A stretch of 64,000 nt of DNA from positions 4,774,001 through 4,838,000 of the forward strand of contig JACONQ010000001.1 in assembly GCA_014281115.1 (NCBI GenBank). Direction: 5' to 3'. The notes beneath the pieces are model-generated. The model ran no database searches, was not told the DNA's origin, and saw only the letters and a program-made list of their open reading frames with translations. A program made the translations under genes and the position numbers. This document shows, piece after piece, positions 36,011 through 48,566 of this stretch. Each line of letters starts with the position of its first letter. Position 1 is the stretch's first letter. The stretch is from Laburnicola sp. R22_1. Taxonomy: Eukaryota > Ascomycota > Dothideomycetes > Pleosporales > Didymosphaeriaceae.

Positions 36011-36865
36011 AGAGATAAAAATAATAAAGATACTATAAAAGGAAAGGAATAGGGCTAATAATAATTATATGCTAAATACTTATAATAGTCGTCCTTAAAC
36101 TTCTACTTAGATCTAAGGTTATAGTTTAGAGAAAAATAGGTAAATAAATAGGTCTATATAAAATTAAAAGTATTAAGAATAGAGATATAATTTTTAATTT
36201 AGAGAATAGTCTAGTAAAGTTTTACTATATATAGGTTAAGCTATACTATTATAAAGAAAATTACACTCTTCTACTATTTTATAAAGTAGATAATATTGTC
36301 TTAATATAAAGGAATTCTTTAGAGAAGAGAAAGAGAGGCTGCCTAAAAAAGAATACTATATTCCTTATTTAAAAGAAGATAAGTAATTAGGAACCATTTC
36401 TGAAGCTTTATATAAAAGGTATAATTACTACATCTAAAGTACCTTTTATAAATTAGATTATATAGAAATAGACGCCCTTATTGCTAATAGTATATTTAAG
36501 ATTGTTTTCTTTAATCTATCTAAGTATAAGAACAGAATCTTTAATCTCTGCCTTATATAAGAAGTAAAAGGCAAGGCTACTTAATTATATAAGAAATTTC
36601 GCCTTATATTTACTAGTTACTCTAATAAGAAGAAGAATAAGATCCTTATTTAATTATCTACTATTTAAAGAATAAGCTAGCAGCTACTTCTTGTATTAAA
36701 AGTAAGCCTTTAGGCAATATATAGAATATATTTTAAGCTAAGAGATATTATCTAGGCCTATATTTAGTCTACTAATAAGCTAAATTATATGCTTTATACT
36801 AGACTGCTATTATAAATATAAACGTAGTAAGATTATAGAGGTCTAATAAATATATACAAAGTGTA

Positions 36866-39079
36866 ACATATTCTATTAGTAGCCCGAACAGATCAGTCCG
36901 CCGGACAGTTTTTCTTGGCAACTTCGAGGTCCCTCATAACTCATTATAGAACACCACCAACGTTACTTTATAGTGACTCATAATAATCTACTATAACTTA
37001 CAATATACCAAGTTACTATTTAATCTACTTTTTACATCGTGCAGCCTCTTTGCGCGGCTGCTGCAGCCGCGCAAAGCTAAGAAGTCTTTCTTAGCAGTAC
37101 GAACTTACAACAAGACTCCCTATAATATACAATATATTATCTACCATACTATACGTAGGCAATATATAGTATACTTATTATGATTCGCAGTAAAGCATAC
37201 TATATCTTAAGTAGTACTTTATCTAATTTTCAGTCACTAAGTGCGTACTATTGCAAGATAAAGTTAACCCGTCATTTTTGGCCTTATAGTAACCTATAAT
37301 AAAGTCACTCTAATTTACTATCAACACTATCTGAAAATAAGCCGCTAAGGGTAACATCTAACTCCTCCTCTATCTCTTTATCTATCTAACAGGTCCTTGC
37401 GTTGTGCCCAGGCTCTCCGCACCTCCCACAGCGGCGTTGTGTTGAGGGACCTGCCTCTCCCTCACCACTACCTCGCGCCCTTTTTAACAACTTCACCCCA
37501 ATAGAAGGGCTTTCTACTCCCAAATCTGCTCCCTAAGCAAAGCCTAGCGTCCCACCTTTCTAAATACGCTTTCTTTTACGCGTTTTTCGCTTTGTTAAAA
37601 CCTTAATTTGCTCCTTAAGTTCCTTAATGCGGGTCTCTTAAAGTACACTATAGTAGAGCATAAGTTTAGCACCTTTTATAAGCTATAAGTAGCTCGATTT
37701 AGCATCGGGTGGAGACCGAATAAAAGAGTCGCGTACGATCTTTAACTGGGATCCAAACTCGAGGGTATTGCTTAGGGTCCTGGCTTGCCATGGTGTATCC
37801 AGTGGGGTACCCTAAGGTGGAGTGTGAATACGCACATTAAGGCGATCTACTACTACTAACGCATCTAAAGGAACAAGCCTAGAGGCCTTAAAGGCTTTCT
37901 TGCAGTTTTCTAGTGTAAACATATTAAAAAACGCGTTGCAAAAGGCCAGTAGGAAGCCCTCTTTATTAATATAAAAGACGCGTCGGCGCGCTAAGTCCCG
38001 CACGCGCTGGGAGTACTTTAGCTTTAGTGGCGCGAAACAGACCACATTAAGCGGCTGGAGGATATAAGATGAGTGCGCTGGCATACAGAGTGTTAGGATC
38101 TTCTGTTCCAGGCAATAATCCTTGAAATCCTAGGAGTGGTGGCTCTTATAGCCGTCTAGAATAAGTAACCTCTATAACCCCACTATGCGCGGCCTTGTAT
38201 ACGCGTCAAAGTGCTTCAACCACGCGACTCCAAGCTTGTTGTTAGTCTAGCCGGTCTCAGAGACTAAGAGCTTCCAATCGCGGGGGATACTAGTCTCCTT
38301 ATACCACGCTGAGATGTGGACTCGCCCTTTATAGATAATAAAGGGCGGGGCAGCATACCTAGCAGCGCAAATACTCTAAATCACTGTGACCTACTTGCAG
38401 TTGCCTGGCTAAACAAGCATAGGTTAAGAACGTCTTTCTAAACCAGTTACAACCTTTATTGAGCTAATAACTCCTATCTGGAAGCCTGTCTTATCAAAGT
38501 TATGAATGTCTTTATCCTGCACTCTATACTTGGCTTTTGTGTCCTCCACTAGCTGAAACTACGCGTTTATAACCTCTAGGTCTTCCTATTATATCCTCTG
38601 TTAGTCCTTCGCTCGATTGAAAGCCATTTTAAGCTTAGGTACGCGCTTTACAAAGCGCTAAGCCCAGTATTGTCCTACAGGGTCTCTATACCGCGCAGCC
38701 AGCAGTTTGTTAGTCATATCTTCCACCTCACCTAGCTAGGGTGCAAATCCTCGCGAATCTAGGTTAAGGATATACTGTATGAGCGTCTGCTCTTCGGTTG
38801 CGGTGAGCTTTGCCATGCCTAATCGTGTATCTGCTTGGGCGGTGATTCCGTTAATTCGATTGCTTAGTGTAGACTTTGGGATATTATATGCTGTAGCAGC
38901 GCGTCGCAGGCTTGAAATTTGCTTATTCTAATAGGCGTGAAGGGCAAGCTTAATTCTGCCTTCTTGATTAGATGATAACGCGTTGTGTTGTTGAGACATT
39001 ATGATTTATAGTGAAGTGTTGTAGTCTTGGCAAAAACTGTCCGGCGGACTAATCTGTCCGGGCTACTGATAGAATATGT
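36866..39079 (-). mobile_element. pogo-like DNA transposon 2 in the Gypsy left LTR
   Basis: 2214 bp, TA duplication at 36864-36865 and 39080-39081. Inverted repeats of about 55-60 bp start ACATATTCTAT and continue with the CAGTCCGCCGGACAGTTTTT block. GC content is close to normal, unlike the LTR that hosts it. Confidence 0.9.
37305..38999 (-). pseudogene. pogo-type transposase 2 (psq HTH, CENP-B HTH, DDE_1), with in-frame stops
   Basis: Colinear frame of 565 codons from the ATG at 38999 (MSQQHNALSSNQEGRIKLAL) to TGA at 37305. An N-terminal psq-like helix-turn-helix (RRAATAYNIPKSTLSNRING) is followed by a CENP-B-type DNA-binding block and the DDE_1 core. The core keeps HNFDKTGFQIGV and LLILDGYKSHHS, so two catalytic Asp positions remain, as does SSYILQPLNVVCF. 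The stops are TAG/TAA at Gln or Trp positions. It is a different family from the copy at 32265, to judge by the N-terminus, TIR and C-terminus. Confidence 0.87.
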
Positions 39080-39486
39080 TATACATAATAAGACATAGTA
39101 ATAAGTTAGTAGGTTATATAATAAATTATTATAATTAGAGTAATTAGAGTAATTAGGGGTATATAATAAACTACTACAATTATAGTAATTAGGGTAATTA
39201 GATAGATTATTATAATTATAGTAATTATAGTAAGCCTATAGAAGATTAGAACTATATAAATCTAGAGGATCTTCTTAGTTTTAAATTTTTATTATTAATT
39301 CTTTATAGTATAATCTTTTATATAAATTAGTGCTAGTTATTCTATCTTGTTTAGAATTAGAAGAGCCTTGTCTAAGACTATTAACATCTTACTTAATTCC
39401 TTCTAAAGTCTTTAATATAGCTACTCTAGAGTTACCTTACTTTCCCTAATCTAGATTAGGATAAGGTACGTAACCCTATATTAATA

Positions 39487-42400
39487 TATTAACTACCTAA
39501 TAAGTTTTAAGATAATAGTTAATATACTATAATAACACCTATAGATAGCTAAGCACTATTAAGTAGTAGCTTAGCAACAACACCTACTAGTAGTAGCGCT
39601 AGCAGACTAACTATAAACATAACTATAGCAATAGTAACGTAGGCTAACTAAATCTAATAGTTAGAGGCTTAAGTATTAGAGCTTCTAGCAGTTATTACAG
39701 TATATTAGTTAGTAGGTTAAGAAAAGACTATAAGGCTATCTATAGAAAAGTATAGTAGAGGAAAGGGACTTAAGAAGGTTCTTACTAATATCGAACTGTA
39801 CTATTAATATAATTTGGCTTTATTTTATATAAAATAAAATAAGGTCCTTGTAGCTAGCCTACACCTAAAAAAAAGAGTAGCTAAGTAGTTATAACTACTA
39901 GTAGATAACTTTATTACTAAGAAAAAAATTAGTAAAATAAGGGATAAGACTAAGCCTATATTTAAAATGTGGCAAGACTTTAAGAAATAAATAAGAATTA
40001 TATTTAGGGAAGATAACAAGAAATAATAAGCTAAATAATAGATTTAATAGTTATAATAAATAATATTCGTTAGTAAGTATACTTTAGAGTTTAGGCAGTT
40101 ATAATTTAAGGTTAAGTAGAATAATATAGTGTTAAAGGCAGTCTTTTACCACAGACTAAAAGATAGTATTAAGGATACACTACTACTCTATAACAATCTA
40201 GATAACTTAAGTAAGTTAATTAAAATTATAAAATATATTAATAACTATTTCTATAAAAGAGTATAGGAAAAGAAGTATAACAAAGGTAAGATAATTATTA
40301 AGCTAAAGAAGGAATCTAACATCAGGCAGTCCTATAATAAGATAAAGATATTATTATAGCTAGCAAAGTCTAGAAAAAGAAATCTTCTAGGAGAAAGAAC
40401 GCACCTAAAAAACCTTAAAAGAATAATAGTCTATTAAATAAATAAATAGAGGCGCTATAATAACTGCGTATGTCTAGTATATAGTAAGTAAGTCTACTTT
40501 AAATAAAACTACTTAGAGAAGCAAAGAATTAGTAGAGCTAGAGCTATAGAAGTAGAAATAATTAGATCTAATAAAAAGTCAACACTACTAGACCTAAATA
40601 AGAAGCATATAGCTCTTAACTAAATAGAGTGTAAAATAGTAGTTAATAATAAATACTATAAAGAATATAAAGAAGACTAAGAGGTTATAGCCAAACAGCC
40701 TAGCTATTAAGACTATTTTCTAATTACTATAAAAGAATACGAAGCGCAACTAGCCTATAGAAAATATAAGAATTCTTACTATATTTACTATTAATAGGAG
40801 TAGAAGAACTAGTCCAAGCTACTTAGATAGTACTAATACTATAATAATATCTATAAAACCTATAAGACGTATAAGTATATAATAGAATAGTAGCTAGTAG
40901 AACTAGAGAAAAAAACGTGAACAAAGCACTCTATAACTAAAGGAATTATAGAGTTAGATATAAGAAGGAATATAATAATTTACTAGAATAGATAGACTAT
41001 AACTAAAAGTAGTGCTTAAAATATACCTATAAGCAGAAAGAAGTATTAACTAGTAGATATTAACCTAGACATAGGTACCTAAAGCTTTAGGAGTGTTAGG
41101 TATAAAATTGCTAAAGATATAGAAATAATAATATAAAAAAAGACTAGTGTATGGAAATGCACATAACTAGTATAAGTAATAGTATTAAAATATAGATATA
41201 GACCCTTATTTAGATAAACCTTAGGCAAAGTGTAATAAGGATAACCACTAGTATTATTAGAAAATAAAGAAATTAGTAAGATGCTTTTTACCTAATACAA
41301 CTCTTAATAAGATACTATAGTAGTAATAATATGCGACTATATTATAGATATAGTATTATAAAGACTAGTGTTAAATATACCTTAATAATAAATAGGGCGC
41401 AGAATAGTTTCTAAGGGGCAAAAAACTAATAAAAAACTAGGGAGCTCTTAGTAATAGGGTTACACTAGTAAGAGCAAATTAATAACCCTTTATAAAGTAC
41501 ACTATATTATAGACGCGCCTAAAGATAGATATACTAGTGTAAGAATATAAAATTTGTGTACTTATAGATAGTAGCGCTGAGTAGACTTTTATATATTACT
41601 ATAAGTAGTAAAAGGATATAATATACTCTATTAGAATAAGCTAGAATCTATTAAGGTTATGCTTATAGATAATATACTACTAGAATATAGAAATAGTGTA
41701 TTATACCTTAAAACCTAAGAGGTATTACTAAAACTCGCTAGATTAGAGGACTAATAATAAATTAATATTATAGATCTTAGAGAAGAAAATATATTAATTA
41801 GATATAATTAGCTTAGGAAGTATATTTCTACTATTAATTAGTAAAACAAAACGGTATAAAGCTAATAGCCTATAGATAAGATTACTTTGTAATAAAGGTT
41901 AGAATAAAGAAAATCCATAAGGTAGGTTGCTTTAGACTACAATTTATAATTAAGTCTAACAATCTATAGTACACCCTAGCTAGGTAGAATTAGTAAGATA
42001 TTAATAATAAAGATTATGCGCATATATAAAAAGGATTTTTAAAGAGTAGAAGTTATTTAGGTATAATAAGTTATAACTATAATGAATAAACTCTAATCTA
42101 ATATATCTTAGAAATAGAAGGAATATTATAAGCTCTTTAAAGAGTATAGAAGTAATAATTTACTAGAGCACTAGAAATAAGATTATAAAATTTACCTAAA
42201 GAAAGAAGTAAAGCTTAAGCCTAAATATATATACTAGCTATTAAATAGCTAGCAAAAGAGCTAAAGGCGTATATTAATAAGAATCTTATAAGAGAATTTA
42301 TATAATAGAGTAGGAGCTTAATAGCCTTACTAATTCTATTTATATTAAAAAAGAATAGTAAGCTAAGACTTTGTGTAGATTATAAATAGCTAAATAACGC

Positions 42401-45400
42401 TATAAGAAAGAACTAATACTCTTTATCTCTTATTTAAGAACTTATAAATTAACTCTAGGAAGTTAAGTAGATTATAAAATTTAATATCTATAAAAATATT
42501 ACTAAATTCAAATTACAAAGGAATTTAAATAGCTTATAGTCTATAAAACGCAATATAGCCTATTTAAATATAGAGTTATGCCTTTTAAATTAATAAACAC
42601 AGTAGTAATAGTTTAGGTAGTTATTAATAAGATACTATATAAATACTTAGACGTATTCTATATAGTATACTTAAATAACGTACTAGTATACTCTAAGAGA
42701 TTGCTCAAGAAGCACGTAGAATATATAACGAATATGCTTAATAAGCTAAAGTAGTATAGGTTACTCTTATAGCTAGAAAAGTATAAATTCTATATTATAT
42801 AAACTAGATATATTAGATTTATTATTAGACAAAATAGTATTACTATAGACCTATAGAAAGTCACAGCTATATAGGACTAGCTAGTTTCTAAAATAATTAA
42901 AAATGTGTAATTCTTTTTAGAATTTATAAACTTCTACTAAAGATTTATAATAAAATACTTAAAAACCATAGTGCTGCTTATAGAAGTAACTAAAAAAAAG
43001 AAAGGATTTTTCTAGGGCTAGAAATAATAGGTAGCTTTTAAGAAGCTAAAGGGACTATTTATTATAGCACTACTACTATAGATATAGGATTTAACACAAC
43101 TAATATAGGTGGAAACAAATATATTAGACTATGCCTTAGAAGCTATACTTGCATAGTAGGGCAAAGATAGGAAATAGAGACTAATATTCTACTATTTTAG
43201 AAAGTTTTTATGAGTAAAACTAAACTATAATATTTATAATAAGAAACTATTAGCAATAATAAACTCCTTTAAATAATAGGAACTATAGCTTATAGAAGCT
43301 TAACACTAAATTAAAGTATTCTTAGATTACTAGAACCATATAAGTTTTATATTAACTAAGAAGCTTAACTAATAACAAGCTAAATAGGTAGAAATAATAG
43401 CAAATTATAATTTTAAGATTTACTATTGCTTAGGATTATTAAATAGGGCAACAGACGCCCTTAGCTAAAGATTAGACCTTAAGAAGATAGACTAACCTGA
43501 GACACATAATATAGTTTTATAAAAGAGAATAGATAGGACTCTCTAGTATAACTAATTATAATTAGTAAAAGTAATAATATTCTAATATAAAGGACTACAA
43601 GATAAGAATTTTTAGAAATACTCCTAACTAAGCTAGGAATAATAAGAATAATATAACCTAGACTAATAGAGATAATATACTATAAAGAATTAAGATAATT
43701 AAGACAGAATTAAGGTGCTAGATAATATAGCTAAGACTTTAATTAGATTACAACACAAGTTAAAGGACTAGAGACGCCTAGGTATTAATAAAACAGCTTA
43801 ATAAATTTAATTAGAATACAATATTCTATATACGCATAATATAGTAAAGAAAGTTATAGGCAATTGCTTAGTATGTGTAAAAAATAAGCCTAAAAGACAT
43901 AAGCCCTATAGATTATTACAACTCTTAACACTACCTATAAAACTATAGGCTAGTGTTATAATAAACTTTATAGTAAAGCTTCTAATATTAGTAGAACCTA
44001 AATCTAGATAACTATATAACTTAATACTAGTAATTATTAATTAATTAACTAAGTAGACATACTTTATACCTACAAATAAGTCTATAATATTAGAAGGTAT
44101 GGCTTATAAGATTATAAGGACTCTCGTTGCTAATTATAAACTACTAGAGAAATTTATTATAGATTATAATAAACTATTTATATTTAAGTACTAGAAAATA
44201 TTACTAGCAATACTAGGGATTATTCGCAAGCTCGCGATAATAGCTTACACTTAAATAGACAATTAGATAAAATAAATTAATTAGATACTAGAATAGTATC
44301 TAAGAATATATATTAATAAGTTGTAGAATAACTAGGTTAAGCTACTACTAATGGTATAATTAGTATATAATAGTGTAAAGTCTAGTATAATAGGACGCTT
44401 ACTATATTATATAAACTATAAATATAAGCTAGTTGCTTATAAAGATCTAAAGGATATTAAAAGCCTTTTAGTATTAGCTAATAAGAAGGTCTAGCTTATA
44501 CACAAGCTATATAATAATTTAAGTAAATAAATAACTTAATAAAACCTTATAATAGCTAAATAAGCAAACAAATATAGGCTTAAAGAACTAATTCTAAAAA
44601 GGGAGACAAAATTCTTCTATTATAAAGGAATATAAGAACTAAGCAACCATCTAAAAGACTTAACTACCTCTAAGTAGAACTATTTAAGATTCTAGAAAAA
44701 TAAAAACTAGTAAACTATAAGTTAAAGTTACTAAAGAAAACCTATATATACCCTATCTTTTATAAATTACTTCTAGAACTAGTACTGCTAAACACTAAAA
44801 TTAAAATATAACTTAAACTTAAAGATAAGAGGAATAAGGTTAAAAAGGTTAGGGACCTATAGAAGTTTAAATATTAATAGAAATACCTAGTTAAGTAGAA
44901 AGGATAGCCTACTAGTTAGAACACATAGAAACCTATTAAGAATATAGAAGAATACTAGCAGCTAGTAAAGTAGTATTACTAGAGAATATAGAAACTATAT
45001 CTAAAAAAGCTAGTAGACTGCTAGCAAATTACTTAATAGTATTAAGTAAAGTCTATAATAAGAGAGAAAATCTCACTAAGGTATTAGCGCTAGAATAGTT
45101 AATTAAAAGATTACTAAGCTCCCTAGTAGCCTCTATATCTAATACCAAATAGACAACTTTTTTACAAGCGCGCCCCTTAGCCTATTATAATATCTTCTTA
45201 TTCTATAAGAGTTATATAAGAATTGCTAAGAGAGCTTTCTTATCCTTTTCTACTTTTTAAGAGTATTCTTTCTAAGTCTAGCTACGAGACTTCTAAGATA
45301 GGTTAGTATAAGAACACCTAAGGCGTATACACTTAAAATAATAAAAAGAAGAAAAATTAGCTACAGCTAGATAGTTAAGGCCTTAAAAAAGTAATAATTA

Positions 45401-45631
45401 TAAGAGATAGGTATAAGTACACTATTCTAAGTAATCTTAGCTATAAGATAAAGATAGTTATAAGTTAGTATAGAAGGATCCCTAGGTATTATTAGGACAT
45501 AGAATAAGGATAAAAAATTAAGTATAGTTAATGCCTATAAATAAGGGAGAATATACCTTTATACTTAGAAAACTCTATATAGTATAGTAAGAGTAAGAGT
45601 ATTAGAATAATAATCTTAAGAGGGGGGTAAG
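39487..45631 (+). pseudogene. Gypsy gag-pol relic with C-terminal chromodomain
   Basis: Plus strand, TAG/TAA common. In order: gag-like region (about 39800-40500), protease/linker region, reverse transcriptase around 42480-42800 (VFYIVYLNNVLVYS, where YLDD has become YLNN), RNase H and integrase regions too worn to delimit. At about 44870-44985 there is a chromodomain-like end (KYLVKQKGQPTSQNT, reading TAG as Gln, matching the YLVKWKG...SENTWEP pattern). A chromodomain marks it as a chromovirus, a class that targets heterochromatin. Confidence 0.8.
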
Positions 45632-46206
45632 TATTATAAATATAGATATAGTAAGGTTGTAACGGTCTAATAAATATATGCGAGGCGCATATATAATAAG
45701 ACATAGTAATAAGTTAGTAGGTTATATAATAAAGTACTATAATTATAATAATTAGAGTAATTAGAAGTATATAACAAATTACTATAGTTATAGTAATTAG
45801 GGTAATTAGATAGATTACTACAATTATAGTAATTATAATAAGTCTATAGAATATTAGAACTATATAAATCTAGGAGATCTCCTTAGTTTTAAATCTTTAT
45901 AGTATAATCTTCTATATAGATTAGTGCTAGTTATTCTATTTTATTTAGAATTAGAAGAGCCTTACCTAAGACTATTAACATCTTACTTAATTCCTCCTAA
46001 AGCCTCTAATATAGCCACCCTAAAGTTACCTTACCTTCTCTAACCTAGATTAGGATAAGGTACGTAACCCTATATTAATAACTATCTAAAAACTATATAT
46101 AAACTTTTTATAAGATATAAACTTTTATATTATATAACTACTATATAGTGTAGCTAAATTAGGTCTCTACTAGTTTAAGATCTACTATAACTACTATAAA
46201 GAGAAA

Positions 46207-46328
46207 TATAGACTATGTACTAGGTACTTAGTTTTAGTACCTTCTATTTTACTCCTCTCTGTGTATAGTGTAGACTTAATCTTAGTTAGAATCTCTATAT
46301 AATAAAGATCTTTAATAATAAGAAACTT
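46207..46328 (-). repeat. Copia-type LTR fragment inside the Copia relic
   Basis: Matches the inner half of the LTR at 13266-13498 (AGTGTAGACTTAATCTTAGT, AATAAAGATCTTTAATAATA). Orientation is opposite to the host Copia, so it is a separate insertion or rearrangement. Confidence 0.6.
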
Positions 46329-46750
46329 AGTATAAAGATTTTATTATATCATCTATATTTATTTATTACTAATAAAGGGGAGTATAACTTTAAGATTACT
46401 AGTCTATAGATAAATAATACCCTTAGTATTATTAATAAGAACTTCGCATAAAGAGAAGAAAAAGAGCTAAAGAAAGTAGTCTTTTATATAAAGAATAAGA
46501 CTATCCTTATTAAAAATTAGCCTATTAAGTTTAATAGTAAAAGGATTTAGCTTATATATAATACTATAGTTCTTATATAAAACGGTTAAGTAAAAGGCCT
46601 TTACATAATTAATTCCAAAAATAAAAATACTACTTAGAGATATATAGAGTAGTATATAAGAAACGCCTATATTATATTTATATACTATCTAGAAGCTGCA
46701 TTTAATTTATCTATTATCGCTTAGACTATATTACTCTTATATAAAGATAT

Positions 46751-47900
46751 TTGTCGGCTTGCCAAATACCTTTTTTAACCTTTTTTTTAGTTTGAGGTTA
46801 AAGTAGGTTGAGATGGAAGGTTATTATGTACTATATACAGCACCTAATTCTAATTAAAGACTAATCTTTAACACCACTTAATACCACAATAATAGTTTAA
46901 ACTTACTTGCACCCTATCTATACCTTATAAGCTCCTAAGCTATACAAGATTTACTTATGCTATATATAGTACACCTAGCTTATTACTACTACTATTATTA
47001 GTTATCTGTGCTCGCACGCCGCTTATGTAGCGTACTTGCTTAAATAAGCTAACTTAATAGCAATAATAGTAATAATAGCTAAGAGAATCTTATAGATCTA
47101 TATAACGCTCTTATTACACTAGAGCTTATTAATAAACACCTTATTCTTTATCTTTTGCCTCCCCTTTTAGATTTAGTTACTAATAAGAAGTAATTGTATC
47201 TACTAAAGTGGGAATTTAACCTTATAGTCCTTTGCAAACTAGATAAGCTGCCAACCTAACTAGTACACTAGGACTGTCTTATAAATAGTTAAGTATACCT
47301 ACCCCTTACGCTAAATAAGTATCTAGACAGAATAAAACTCTAGCGTGGTTACTTTAATAGTAGTAGCGCGTATCTTTAGTGTATACTTTTTAGTAATAGC
47401 AAGTACTTCTTTAGAAACGATGTTAATGCCCAGATAGATAGTAGGGCGTAGAGAGACAGTAATAGGAGGAGATTTATTAAGAATAACCTTAATATAGTAA
47501 TAGAGTAATAGTGTATCTAGTATGTGTTACTCTTATTCTACTACTATAAGTATAGTAGTATATATCTATTAACATATTAACTTATATTGTTTATAATAAT
47601 TAGGATAGCAGTTTATAACTTAGAATAGTAGAGAAGAAATAGCTTATAGCGTAGTTGCGCTAAAGTCTTATCTCTCCCCCACTAAAGTTCTAAGTGGCCT
47701 CTTTGTAAAAATTTTACTTATAGAAGCAGCACTACGCCAAGACTGCCAAGCTCGCTTAGTAGTTTAGACGCGCTTTTTTTGTGATTATATCTTTTTTACG
47801 CTCTTTTTAATTACTAAGTAGGGGGCTCTGATTTTTTTATTATATTATTTGAGATAAAAGCCTTTGTTATTCTACCCCTAGGTAGTTAATTTAACAATAC
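46751..47900 (+). mobile_element. 1.15-kb non-autonomous element in the Copia pol gene
   Basis: Starts TTGTCGGCTTGCC and ends with the 105-bp element at 47798-47902. It is flanked by a 12-bp direct repeat ATATAAAGATAT (46739-46750, 47901-47912), and the Copia frame (LLLYKDIKILN) is restored when the element is removed. Related copies: about 51290-52442 (same strand), 52450-53600 and the reverse of 55290-56410. A duplication of about 9-12 bp is most like Mutator-type elements, but no long terminal inverted repeat is seen here. Confidence 0.65.
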
Positions 47901-48566
47901 ATATAAAGATATTAAGATATTAAATATATAAATTTAATAGTAGATTAGTAATAGTAAGGGCAGTCTTATCTTTATACTATTAGATCTTTATTACGCAAAG
48001 CTATTTATTTTTACTAATAGCATATTTGCTAATAATAAGAACCTAAGGTTATAGTTAGAATTTCTAATCGCTCTAGGCAATAAGTATTATATAGGTAATA
48101 GTAATAACTTTAAGATTTTACTACATATTATACGCTAGAATTTAACTAAGTATAAGAGAGTAATAAGAACTGTTCTTACTAGTAAGCTATATAGTATAGT
48201 AGGAGGGTTTAATAAAACTATTACTATTAGCATAACTCTCTAAAAGATTATACACACGCTTAGTCTACTATTAATTTCTATACTTATTTATATAGATTTT
48301 AAATCTCTCTATAACTGCCTTATATACCTAGAAGCTATAAATAAGAAGCGCCTTATAATTAATATTATATTACTCTACAAATTATATAAGCACTGCAAGA
48401 TCTCTAAGATTAAATAGATTAATAAAAAGAATAACTCTACTAATACCTATATAAAGAAGGCCCTAAACTAGACTCTAAAGTTCTTAATCTTTAGTAATAC
48501 CTTAATAATTACTATTAAAGCATTAGTAGATTGCCTTAAGCCTACCTGCGTAAGCTCTTTCTAGCC

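Larger units (their letters stand above)
36808..46080 (+). mobile_element. chromodomain Gypsy LTR retrotransposon, interrupted by a pogo-like element
   Basis: Left LTR 36808-39486 (interrupted by the element at 36866-39079) and right LTR 45632-46080 (449 bp). A polypurine tract (AGAGGGGGGTAAG) precedes the right LTR. It is inserted in the Copia reverse transcriptase: the target duplication is ACTGC (36803-36807) against ACTAT (46081-46085), the differences being C-to-T/G-to-A, and the Copia frame (YTRLPKNYI) continues across it. Without the pogo-like element it is about 7.06 kb. Confidence 0.88.
31140..48566 (+). mobile_element. Copia-type retrotransposon relic, broken by several insertions
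   Basis: The 5' LTR is at 31140-31373. A gag-like frame at about 31440-32110 has the GAP- and Gln-rich style of Copia gag. The reverse transcriptase start is at about 36290-36807 (RDIIQAYIQSTNKLNYMLYT) and continues at 46081-46206 (LYSVAKLG). Further pol lies at 46329-46750, and RNase H at about 47940-48566 (TSKLYSIVGGF, YIDFKSLYNCL, KKRLIINIILL). The parts are separated by the pogo-like element at 32113, an unclassified repeat (34390-36010), the Gypsy at 36808, an LTR fragment (46207-46328) and a short element (46751-47900). The frame rejoins exactly across the Gypsy and the short element. That the 5' part (31140-36010) and the pol parts belong to one copy is inferred from order and strand. 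Confidence 0.7.

Noticed and set aside
36308..36807. Copia reverse transcriptase start as a host gene fragment
   Set aside because: The RDIIQAY and LNYMLYT blocks match Copia polymerase, and the frame continues beyond the Gypsy insertion.
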